Below are positions 36,794 through 47,417 of a stretch of DNA of 64,000 bases, in pieces; positions within the stretch are counted from its first letter, which is position 1, and each line of letters begins with the position of its first letter. The notes under the pieces are model-generated. The model searched no databases. It was given only the letters and a program-made list of their open reading frames with translations, and was not told the DNA's origin. Source of the stretch: Sipunculus nudus. Taxonomy: Eukaryota > Annelida > Sipuncula > Golfingiida > Sipunculidae. A program made the position numbers and the translations under genes. The DNA is taken from NCBI GenBank assembly GCA_026874595.1, contig CM049306.1:64612019-64676018 (forward strand). The letters are read 5' to 3'.

Positions 36794-38249
36794 ATAGATT
36801 ATCCAATGAAACGTATAATGAGGAAGCGGCGGCCGATATGGTAGCCTAGTTCTTTCCGCGGCCGATATGGTTGACTTGACAGAGTTAATACAGGCCTGTG
36901 GGCAATTGCAGCTGGCAGCTGATATTGCGTCCCGCTGGGCGCCGGCGGCCGATATGGTTCATTTGAGGCCGGCGGCCGATGTCGACGGCGGCTGATATGT
37001 CCCTATACCCAGACGGAAGCCAGACATTGCGTTAGGTCGGGGCTGTCCTTGGTGTCAGAGATTTCACCTGTTTGTAGTGGTACGTCGGTGAGGACAGCTT
37101 ATGTAGAAGCGAGAGCCAGTACTAGGACACGCCTAGTCCAGGCTATGTGCCCCCCCCCCCTAGACTTTCATGTTTATCTTTCACTCTAGCCAGGAACCAG
37201 TATTAATTTAGCTTTCTGTTGGCTTGTCACATTTAACTGTAGTAATGAGTGTTGATAACCTGCATCTTCTAGCTCTGGATGAAGGATAATTATGGATTTT
37301 GTTTACTATGTGTAGTACTTAAATAAGAGAAGTATTATTGTTTATGGAGACTTGAACCACAGTTTATTTTAAATAATGTTAATGTAATGAGACATCATAA
37401 TGCTTTTGTTTGTGTTCTTATGAGACACAGAGCTAATATGTTTGATATGAGAGATCAGACGGGTATCTTTGATCAGTTCTGATAGCTATAAGACTATAAA
37501 GTGTCTTATTTATTTAATATTTTATTATTAAGGATTTCGAGGTAATGTGTCTGAGAAATTGTTTATCCAAGTTATTTGCTGATACGTGTATATTGTCACA
37601 CAGGGTAGCTGTGGAGTCGAGTTAGTTTGCAGCCAGTGGGTATCCGGTTCTGGATCAAGTGCTGTGTGGTCTACATGCCCAGGTTGATTGTGTAGGTATT
37701 CAATCATACTGTATTGCAGGGGTTGAAATATGTATTACAGGGGTTGAAATGTGTTTATTAACATGTTATTATGTTATGGGCAGATACTGAAATGTATTAC
37801 TGATATGTTGTCACATAAGTGTAAGATAATGGACATGTTGAACTTGATGTTTAATATGTGTATTGTTTGTCTCTGAGACATGGTACATGTTTTTGTTTTA
37901 ATTCATATTTGCATGATTACTAAGTCAGAGTCTAGGATGATACCATGATGTGAGATGAGATGTTGTATTTGATACTATGATGCAACAAGTTGATGTTATA
38001 ATGTGATGAGTAATGTGATGGGACTATTGTTTAGTATTGCTGGACAGCCAAGGTTATTTGGATGATGTCAGTTGTTCTTTCACCCAAGACAGATGTACAA
38101 ATGATATGGATGTTAACATGTATTTACATGGAAGCATTGTTTAGACATATGGATAGTGGATATGTTGATGATACTATGTAGTGTAGTGATGGCTGGTGAA
38201 TTGGTTTGTGCACTTATTGAGTGTATATTTTTCTTGTGTGTATTATACA

Positions 38250-38335
38250 AGCGCCAGTGAGTTTTACGCCATGAGTTTGGTGCCATGGGTTTTGTGCCAG
38301 AGGTTTGGTGCCAGAGGCTTTGTGCCAGTGGAATG
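38250..38335 (+). repeat. Short minisatellite, TTTGGTGCCAGAGG-like units
   Basis: Five to six imperfect units, each containing GCCATG or GCCAG followed by a G/T-rich stretch. An AATAAA follows at 38344, but no gene could be tied to it. Confidence 0.7.
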
Positions 38336-38539
38336 TTTGAGGAAATAAACGATTATGGCCAATAGCAGCATCCTGATTTTTGTATTCTGTGACATGGATG
38401 GGAGTGTGTGACGCTACTACTACTATGGACCCCCTCTCCCCTTGTGTATCCGTGGCTTACACTAAGGCGGGAAAGATGAAGTAACTTTTCAAAGTAGCCT
38501 AAAGCAGGACAATACGTCATTGCTTCGCGGGAAATGAAC

Positions 38540-38667
38540 TATTAGTTTGACATGCAAGAAATTCCATGATATTCAATGACAGGTAGCTAAATTACATGAC
38601 TTTCCAGGCCTGGAAAAAAAATTTAAAAATTCCCTGACATTCCAGAAATTCCATGACCGTACAAGCC
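38540..38667 (-). repeat. hAT-like terminal sequence (right-type end)
   Basis: Ends in GTACAAGCCCTG and contains repeated AAATTCCATGA words and the palindrome CCAGGCCTGG. It is the inverted counterpart of the end at 12431. GTTGAT directly abuts both ends. Confidence 0.45.
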
Positions 38668-40822
38668 CTGGTTGATATGATTGAAGAAATTGTTGCAAAA
38701 AATATTTTGAGATCTGACCATGTATTCATTGGTTAACTTTTTGATAAGCACTTCAACACGGTTGACAGTTCAACAGTCAACACATTTGTCTAATGAGATC
38801 CAATTTTTTAATAAACTTTTTTTTCTATTTTATGATATGCATACAGTTGCCATAACGTTCCCAATCCACAGGTGGAAGGATTTGATGGGGGGGGGGGGGG
38901 GAGGGGTTATGATGGGAGTTACAACGCCTCCGTCTCTCTGTATATATTTTCTTTAATTATTAAATTTGATGCCATAGCAATAGAACTATTGTTCACAGTC
39001 CCAAGGAGCAAGGACTCATTGGGGTGGGAGAAAGGGATGGTGGGAGTTACAACATTACCCTTGTCTTTCTGGAGACCATCTAAAATCTGAGAATCTGCGG
39101 AGATCAGGATTTTCGTCGGATGTCCTCCTAAGTCAAACCGTTCAAATATTCTCCTTCCCACTTTCACGCTTCATCACCATCTTATCCGATTTCAGATTGT
39201 TGTATTAAACAGTTTTCTTCTTGTAATGATGGACTGCTTACTTTCGAAAAACATTCAAGGTGCAGACTGTAATATATTAATTATACCAGCGGGGTTTGCA
39301 TATTAGGGTCACCAACTATTGTGACATTCTTGACATCACGTGGAAAATCCTCTATGGGGAATCCTTAGGCCAAAGGCGGAAAACCCGATTTATTTAAATC
39401 TTTTCGTTAAAATGGCTGCGAATATGTGACTACCTTACGAGATTGTGATTATGGAAATTCAGGATGAAATAAGCTGCTTTTGGTAATCTGGATTACCAAT
39501 CACCGTGTGAGTTGTTGCACATGGACTATTTCCTGCCATGAAATCACACGAATGAAACTAAACATGCATGCACGTAGTATAATATGAATCTGTGATTAGA
39601 TATCTTTCTAGGGCTGCTGAGCGGGGTCTCTTTCTGCCAATTGTGCTGAAGCCCTGACAGGTCGTCATAAGGTATAAATTCTTTAACTCTAAATAAAATA
39701 CACTCACAATGAAAATGCTAAAAATAGCACTGAGCACCTGTTTGTTGTTTACAGACTGGACAATACCGCGTTATACTGCTACAACATTATACCGCTAGTT
39801 TAAGGGCTCTGAATCGTTTAACAAGTGACAGATGTACGAAACCATTCTAAAATGATGTTCAGCTGTTTATACTTACGTGTGATATATGTTTTATTTTTTT
39901 TTTTTGTAATTGAAACAACGTGTGATATATTTGTTTATATTAATTAAAAGCTTGATATTTTTCCTTGCAATTTTTTACATTTCTGAGGGGTAAACTTTTA
40001 CTTCATTTGATATATTTGATTAATTCCTGAGGGATCTATTTTTACCATATTTGATATTTTGTGGTTTTTTTATTGTGTTTCTGAGTTTTTGTAATTATTC
40101 ATTGATTTACAACAAATAGATCTTATCTTTAAGATGGTTTCTGTTATATTTTAAATAAAAAGGACTAGATTTGCCTTTTTCCTGACTGGGTGACCCTGAT
40201 GAACCTTGGTATTGCTTAAATGTGCTTTTGTGTTTTGAATTGCATATTGCTTGGCTATTTTCATTTGCCTGAGCTTTCCTTTATTTGTTGTAAGATTTGT
40301 ATTTCCCTTGACCATATAACATACTTCCAAATTAATAGTTTATTTTGCAACCAGACTCCTATACAGTTTATTTTAAACTTTTCAGCTGTTTAAATAAGAA
40401 AGTGGACTGATAAGAATTTAGTGGAATTTATGAATTTATTAATTGTTGATTTAAACTGATAAAAGTTTATCTAAAAAGTAAAAAAAATCATTATTTTTAT
40501 TAGGAAAGTTCATGTTTTACCAGCCCTTCTAGAAAGTACTAAGGATATCCTGCTGATACTGAGAATACTTTAGTGCACATTGAAGGAGGGCACATATAGT
40601 TCTGATATATTCATTTCATCAATTGTAAAATTTATATGGAAAAAAATGGCGCTTTTCATTTTTTAAATTTTGAATTATATTTATTTTTATTTTCCCTCCT
40701 CCTCCCCACTACTTTTCATTTCTTCGTTCGAGAAACTATTTATTATATATGTAAGACCTGATTAATCTGGTTTATAGTATCTGTCAACAGAATTGGGTGA
40801 AGGGAGGGAGGCATAGGGGTGA

Positions 40823-40931
40823 ATGAGAGAGAGAGAGGGAGAGACAGAGCCAGAGCCAGAGAGAGCAAGAGAGAGAGCTAGACTGCGAGCGAGAGAAAGA
40901 GAAAGAGAGAGAAAGAGAGAGAGAGAGAGGC
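40823..40931. repeat. GA-rich microsatellite
   Basis: An imperfect (GA)n tract. The frames over it read only R/E or S/L repeats. Confidence 0.9.
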
Positions 40932-41580
40932 TCTCTGAAAATTACTGCCTGACCCACTGTAGGGTGTGTCAGTTTTGCAAAAATGCTCATATACAATATG
41001 AGGGGTGCTAAAAATATGTAGCATGATAGATGAAACTCAAAATGACTTTAAGTTTTAAAATCAAATTATATCCTGCTTGGTGAATCATCATAATAAATAT
41101 TTTAAAATTTTAGTCCATTATTTCAGTACATCTTTATTTTTTTTTGTTGAAGTTAGATCGCTCCTGAATTTAAACCTTATACCCTATCAGTTGCATCTAA
41201 ATGAATTTTGAAGGCCATTTGATCATTTTGGAAACGTTATCCTTTAATACCTTTTCATATCAATTTATATCATTTTCCTGTGAATTTACAAAGTGCTGCA
41301 GAGGCTTCATTTGTACCACATGGCTCAGGTTACATGAATGTGGCAAGTGCTCGAAAGTAGTACATTTACAAATTATGTGCTCAGCATATAAAACCCATCT
41401 ACTGAATGCAACTAATAATGGAGCATACTTCCAGTAATTTAATCAGGGAAAAATTCTATATATGGGAGTAAAAGCCATTGTAATCATTGATGTCTCAGTT
41501 AAACAACATATCCAGAATGGGGCCAAAAGTGGCAAACAAGCAAACTAGATCTTCAACCTTTACACACATGAGCAATCTGT

Positions 41581-42162
41581 TTGGGGCTGGTAGAATCCTT
41601 CTGCCATCTGCCATCTCTGCTTGATGTTTTAAGATGTGGCCTTTTACTTAGAGAGCAGATTGATGATGATATAAGGAACTACTCTGCAGCTAACCTTGCA
41701 AAGGATATTTATCCAGCAGTCATTGAAAACTGGAAAAGAGCTTATGACTTGTTTAAACCCCCTGTCATTAACTAAAAGATCACAATCTTGAATAAGATTC
41801 AAGACAGCTGGGAACAAACAAGAGACATATCTCTTGGCTGTGGCAAACTAGAAGTCAAAAAATTGTTTCATAGCAAAACTTGATAAGTTATTTGACATTC
41901 TAAACTGCAAGTATGACTTTGTCCTCTGTGGACAATACTGCTGTCGGTCTGACTGCACAAGAGAAGTCCACATTAACTGTAACTGTCCTAAGGAGAAAAA
42001 GATCCCTCTGAAAGGGATCACATTTATCAAAGGTCAGAAAGACAAGAATGGTTCTATTGGACCTCATCAGATGGGACTTCCAGATCTTCCTCAGCATTAT
42101 AGACAAATAAAACAACAGAAAAGACAGGAAGCAGAGAGGAAAGACATTCTAAATCAATGAAA
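41581..42162 (+). pseudogene. Relic gene of unnamed invertebrate family, piece 1 of 3
   Basis: N-terminal part. LPSLLDVLRCGLLLREQ and YPAVIENWKRAYDLFKPP run to an in-frame stop at 41773-41775, and reading continues as ITILNKIQDSWEQTRD. After a frameshift near 41870 a Cys-rich patch follows: FDILNCKYDFVLCGQYCC, CTREVHINCNC, then IPLKGITFIKGQ and IGPHQMGLPDLP. From memory this combination resembles a multi-copy, uncharacterised protein family of insects, cnidarians and molluscs; I know no name for it. A family-B element interrupts it at 42163. Across that element the frame continues into piece 2 at 44616. It has stops and frameshifts, so it is not functional. Start codon not determined. Confidence 0.6.
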
Positions 42163-44615
42163 CAAGGCCTACAGGCCTAATGCGAACCTGTGTATTGGGA
42201 AGTACACCAGGTATAATGCTTCAATGCTGGACCATTACTTTTCATGTATATGAACAATGCAAATACTAAACATTTTGAACAAGAAATAATTACACAAACA
42301 TCACTGCTGAAATTCTGGCATACGTGCACACAACACAAAAACGATTGTAGCTGGCACCACCAGTCTTGTATATAATGAAGCTATCAGAGATATACACATA
42401 TGCCAATTTTCAGACTGATATATCAAACCCCTCCTGAGAAATAAGCAGGGACACACATTGTGCAAAAATTATTGTAGGTGGCACCACCAGTCTTGTATAC
42501 GACAAAGCTATTCCATATGTATAAATATGCCCAATTTCAGGCTGATATATGAAATTCCTCTGCAGAAATAAGCAGGCACATACACTGTGCAAAAGTCAAT
42601 GTATGTGGCACCCTCTGTCTTGTAAATGAGAATACCATCAAAGACGCATAGACAGTTCAAAATATCAGTCCAATACATCAAACTTCCCCAGAGTTTGATG
42701 CACTGGGCTGACAAGGCTTAGGTGAGTAAGGCAGTTGCCCCCAAGTGACCTGTGACAAGTTGCTGCCTCAAGCTACTGCACTGAGTGAACTCTTGACGTG
42801 CACCTGGCTAGACTGAGTGGACTTTTGACCTGTACCTGGCTGCACTGAGTGAAAACTTGACCTGTTGCATAATCTGACACAGTTGGCAGTATGCCAAAGC
42901 TATGAATAGATCCAGGCTGAACTTTGGTGCCAAATATGATGCAGTGAGCAGTCTGCCAAAGCTATAAATAGAATGCAGCCACTGCACTGAGTGAACTCTT
43001 GACCTATACCTGGCTGCACTTCTTCCAATCCTGGCACTGTGCCAAAACTATTTATAGAGCTGACATCATCTTGGCTAATAGCCAACATCAAGGCACTGGG
43101 AATCTGCCAATGGTAAACCAAGTGCTGCCACCTGTACACAAAAGTGGTCCCTACTTGAAATAACTTTGAAATTTATTTTCCCAATACATGCTTTTCAGCT
43201 GACTTTTTATAAAAAAGAAATCAGGAATATATGTAAAATTATTACGGATGCATACTGAATGCAAAATTAAAATACAGATATATCTCATTGATGGCAAATT
43301 CTTGAATAAAGTTGAGTAGGGATACCAATAATTTATAATCCACGTACAGTTGTCTTTATATAGCCACAGAGAACTGAATATCCATGATTGTAACATTGCC
43401 TGGTATGATGAATAACTTAAATCATAAATCTAAATTTTTTAAAAGCTTTTAAAAACCTTTCTTGTCAATATTAACCAAAGATAACCTGAAATCTAAATGT
43501 CTAGTGGCATGATGTAATAGATGCTGATAAACTGGTGCCAGGCTAGATGTAACAGCATGACACTGCTAACATATATGGTAAAATGACTCAATTCAATCTC
43601 CATAATTCAGCCAAAAATCATTCATGTGGAACCATTAATGACAATTATTATAAGAATTATTGTAGGGATTATTCTTGTAAAATATTAAACAAACTGGCTT
43701 CAGTGGCATCAGTCGAAAAACGTTTCGCAGGTTTATAACTCATATAGGAAGATAAAGCAAACTGGCTAAGTTCAGCTTCCCATAACTCAGCCAAAAAGCA
43801 CTGAACCAAAACCATTTGAACAAATTTGAATTATCAACATCTGAGGATAATTATTGTGTAAGATTTAAGAATTTGGCCCAGTGGTTTTTGAGAAGAAGAT
43901 CTTTGTAGCCACTGACCTAAAATGGGCTGTTATGGCCTATGACTAAATTCAGCTTCCCATAACTTAGCCAAAAGTCACTGAAAAGAGACCATTTGAACAA
44001 ACTTGAGAAAGCACTAACCTAGGATCATTTCTGTGCAATATTCAACATTTTGGCCATATGGTTTCAGAGAAGAAGTTTTTTGTAGCCCTCAGTGTGATAC
44101 AGGCACTAATGACCCCATACAAAAAAAGGCTGATGCAGATGGCGCCACCAATACCTCAATTTCAGATATGACCTATGTGACCAACATTGGCATAAAATTT
44201 GGTGATGATAGCTGAAGTTGTTTCTAAGATTTAAATTTTAATATGCTTTTTTGCACAGTTAACAAAGTTCGACCTCCTGTAACTCGGCCAAAAATCTCCG
44301 AACTGGAACCATTCGAACAAACTTGAGAAAGATTGTTCCAGGGATCATTTCTGTGAAATATTGGACAATTTGGCTGGACACTTTCGGAGGAGAAGATTTT
44401 TAAAGCTTTTTAAGCTTTTTCCCTATAAAATCTAAGAAAATGCAGTTAGAAAAAAAATAAACAAAATCCGATATAGTTTTTGGATGACTGATTATTTGCA
44501 AAAAATTTGGTGATGCTAGCTCCTGCCGTTTTTGAGATAGCTATGGTTAACGTACAGACGACGCATGACGCACGACGGACGACGACGCACCATCGCATAA
44601 GCTCACAGGTTTGCT
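42163..44615. mobile_element. Family-B pearl/Helentron-like element inside the relic gene
   Basis: The left end is CAAGGCCTACAGGCC (palindrome GGCCTACAGGCC) followed by TAATGCGAACCTGTG. The right end is CACAGGTTTGCTAAAAA, so the subterminal CGAACCTGTG is inverted while the palindrome is one-sided, as in family A. An ACG-rich tract (44562-44592) precedes the right end. The interior has GGTGGCACCACC core units (42346-42690), 40-bp CTGCACTGAGTGAAC repeats and CTCGGCCAAAAATC-type units. No transposase. Confidence 0.7.
42755..43060. repeat. Tandem repeat of about 43 bp (CTGCACTGAGTGAAC)
   Basis: Five to six imperfect units alternate TGCACTGAGTGAACTC, TTGACCTGTACCTGGC and CTGCCAAAGCTAT. The same tandem appears at 47880-48110 and 48300-48370 inside another family-B copy. 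Confidence 0.75.
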
Positions 44616-45446
44616 AAAAAGCAGAAACATCTGAACTCCAAGGTACATTGCCAGATGCATTGGAGGACATCTCTAGTGATGAACATGATGATGGTCCAGC
44701 TGATCTAATGTTTCAGATGCCAAGTACTTCCAGTGGCAAAAGACAAGAGTACAATATTTTAGATATAAGTAATGTGGCACTGCAAAGTATTAGATAGGAT
44801 TATGTCCAACAGCTGCCATTACCACTGCTGCTTATATGGATGCTGGACTGATTACAGAAGAAGACAAAGGGCTTGTAGTCGACCACAGCAAAGTTAGGAG
44901 AGCACAGGAAAAGGTTATGAAAAAGCTTGACCAAGATTTTGAGGAACATTGTAATGAAGTAAATGTAGACTGTATATTCTTTGATGGTCAGAACTAAGGT
45001 GATACTAAAGGCTGATGATTCAGACCAATAATTTCCAAGTATGATCAAAGAGGAGCACTATTCTGTTTGTAGTGTGCTAGGTGGCAGATATCTGTTTCAT
45101 TTTGCTCCTGAAAAAGCATGCAAGAGTAAGAAACATGCTGAAATCATCGCAGACTATCTTGTTGAATTCATGACAGAGAGAGGGATTGACAAGAGTCTTA
45201 TGGCTATCGGCAGGGATTCAACAAACGTCAACACAGGCTGGGAAGGTCGTGTTATTTTCACTGGGTAGAGGAGAAGCTTGTTCGTAAGTTAAACTGGGTT
45301 GTTTGCAGCCTTCACACCAATAAGCTTTTTCTGAGACATTTGATTACAGCACTTGATGGTGAGACTCTATCAAACAACAAGTGGGCTGGAGATATTGGAA
45401 AGATGTTAGATTCAGCCACAGAGCTTGAAATCAATCCTTCTTATAA
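44616..45446 (+). pseudogene. Relic gene of unnamed invertebrate family, piece 2 of 3
   Basis: Central part. It begins AETSELQGTLPDALEDISS after the insertion. It then has ILDISNVALQSI, a stop and frameshift near 44790, VVDHSKVRRAQEKV and VNVDCIFFDGQN. Then HYSVCSVLGGRYLFHFAPEK follows, with GRDSTNVNTGWEG at about 45210-45244. A frameshift near 45265 leads to VEEKLVRKLNWVVCSLHTN, LFLRHLITALDGE and WAGDIGKML. The D-x-T-N-x-N-T-G motif and the LHTN...LRH motif resemble DDE/RNase H-like transposases, but this is inference. Ends at ELEINPSY where a second family-B element enters. At least three frame breaks. Confidence 0.6.
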
Positions 45447-45759
45447 CAAGGCCTACAGGCCTAATGCAAACCTGTGCAATGTTTGGGAGTATGAATGGAG
45501 GTTTATTTTTAAAATTTAATATTGATCCTTCTAAGTCCTACATATCTACCTTAGTCATTATGATTTCAGCAAAATGGACATTTCGGACCTGCAATTTCAG
45601 ACTAGGACATTTTAAAACTAGAATATTGGTAATCGACAAGTGACTATGTGTATCCACAGAAATCAGAGTGGGACTGGTGAAATCAGGCATGGATTAAGTG
45701 GCAAGGGGAATAGAGATAGGTGTGATGCATGTTAGCATGGATGTCTGCAGCTTAAACAT

Positions 45760-46650
45760 GAATATAGGTGGTGCCACCTGTCATAAAATCAAGAAAATTG
45801 TCCAGGATGCATAAACCTGCAAAATTTCAGGTGGATAAGTCAAACCACTGCTGAGATATGAGTGATTTTATCCCAAGGCAGATGAACAGATGGATGCTGT
45901 GAATAAGTGGTTGCAGGTGGCGCCTCCAGTTTTGCTTATGATGAAGAGCTGTGTGAGATCTATACACATGCAAAATTTTGGCCCAATCGAACAAACGGTT
46001 CCCGAGATATGAACTTGGATGTCTGCAGAGAAAATCCGGATTGTAGATGGCGCCACCTGTCATAAAATCGAGAAACCTGTCAATGATGTATAAACCTGCA
46101 AATTTCAGGTGGATAAGTCAAACCACTGCTGAGATATGAGTGATTTTGTCCCAAGGCAGATGAACAGGTGGACACTGTGCATAAGTGGTTGCAGTTGTTG
46201 CCACCAGTTTTGCCTATAATGAAGAGCTATGTGAGATCTATACACATGCAAAAGTTTGGCCCAATCGGTCAAACGGTTCCTGAGATATGAGCTTGGATGT
46301 CTGCAGAGTAAACCTGAATGTAGGTGGCACCACCTGTCATAAAATCGAGAAAGCTGTCAAAGATGTATAAACCTGCAAAATTTCAGGTGGATAAGTCAAA
46401 CCACTGCTGAGATATGAGTGATTTTATCCCAAGGCAGATGAACAGATGGACGCTGTGCAAAAATGGTTGCAGGTGGCGCCACCATTTTTAGTGTATGTTA
46501 TAAAGCTATCAAAGGGCTACATTTGTGCAAAATGTTTAGCCTGATCAGTTAAACAGTTCCCGAGATATGTGGGTTTATGTGTGGAAACAGACGCACCAAT
46601 GGACGCTGGGCAGCGAGGAAAGGTCAGAGGTCAACCAAAATGAAGGCCCA
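45760..46650. repeat. Family-C type core units with GGTGGCGCCACC
   Basis: Three units of about 280 bases (palindromes near 45767, 45915, 46045, 46325, 46472) with the spaced motifs GCAAAATTTCAGG and GAGATATGAG. They begin after TTTTAAAACTAGAATA, the same junction as at 61503. Confidence 0.75.
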
Positions 46651-46744
46651 GCAGTTCACATGTGACCTGATGATAAACCTGATTCGCTTAAAATGCAAAC
46701 AGTTGAAAGATATAATTCCAATAATCTGGGAATTCTGCATCTAA

Positions 46745-46803
46745 ACATTGTATCTAGACGTCTAGACACTGTGTCTAGACGTCTAGACACATTGTCTAGA
46801 CAC
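46745..46803. repeat. TCTAGACGTCTAGA palindrome cluster
   Basis: Two perfect TCTAGACGTCTAGA palindromes and further TCTAGACA half-sites within about 60 bases. Related clusters are at 53455-53517 and 63020-63082, each followed by GAGCCAGGTCAGTTGCCATG. Confidence 0.85.
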
Positions 46804-47417
46804 CCCCCAGAGCCAGGTCAGTTGCCATGGTGATGTCTGGACCCCACCTGCTTGTACTGAGTGACCTCTTGACTTGGCTGCTGAAACTCAGAATGTTGTC
46901 AGATCTGTTTTCAAATACAGAAAGCCTTTTTCAATTGGCTACAATGCTTTTTTAAAACTGTATTTACCCAATCTATTCTTATAAAACTGGCAGAACCCTA
47001 TCATAGAACAATTCTTGTAAAGTTTATACCAATCAGCTTAACAGTTTCATCATAAATCAATGTATAAGCCAGAAGAGTTTAAAATTACATTTTGCTTGTA
47101 AAAAACACCTCAATGTAGGTGGCGCCACAATACCTCAAAATCAGATATGACATAAGTGACAAACATTGGTATAAAATTTGGTGATTATAGCTCTAGCCGT
47201 TTCTGAGATTTTAGTTTTAGTGTGCTTTTTTGGACAGATGACTAAGTTCAACCTCCTGTAACTAGGCCGAAAATCTCCGAACTAGAACCATTCGAACAAA
47301 CTTGAGAGAGATTGTTCCAGGGATCATTTCTGTGAAATATTGGACAATTTGGATGGACAGTTTCAGAGAAGAAGATTTTTAAAGGTTTTTTTAGCTTTTC
47401 CCTTATAAAATCTAAGA

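Larger units (their letters stand above)
34859..37017. mobile_element. TIR element with 8-bp target duplication and captured exon
   Basis: CAGACGGA at 34859-34866 and 37010-37017 flanks a 2143-bp element. Ends are GGTWTAGGGACATATC, and the inverted similarity continues for about 230 bases, with repeated ATATCGGCCGC words, to a (TC)n at 35088-35114 mirrored by (AG)n at 36762-36791. The 8-bp duplication suggests hAT, P or a related superfamily. There is no transposase. The inside holds a zinc-finger gene fragment and a long (AT)n (36248-36340), so it behaves like a gene-capturing non-autonomous transposon. Confidence 0.8.
37018..41580. other. No gene recognised; short repeats and a hAT-like end
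   Basis: About 4.5 kb. Visible are a C-run at 37148, a minisatellite of about 20-bp units at 38250-38335, an inverted hAT-like end to 38667, a G-run at 38887, two similar GGGAGTTACAAC segments (38925, 39040) and a GA tract at 40823-40931. Frames here show no recognisable domain. Confidence 0.55.

Noticed and set aside
37018-38400. Possible 3' UTR of a gene ending at AATAAA near 38344
   Set aside because: No exon, splice site or coding frame could be connected to it.
38919-39167. 82-codon minus-strand frame with GRRIFERFDLGGHP
   Set aside because: Overlaps two similar non-coding segments; no family recognised and no splice sites convincingly placed.
40784-41011. R/E-rich and S/L-rich frames, also at 27595-27947
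   Set aside because: Translations of GA microsatellite.
41201-41437. Cys-containing 78-codon frame just upstream of the relic gene
   Set aside because: Could be its N-terminus, but no motif of the family is recognisable and the frame is not continuous with 41581.
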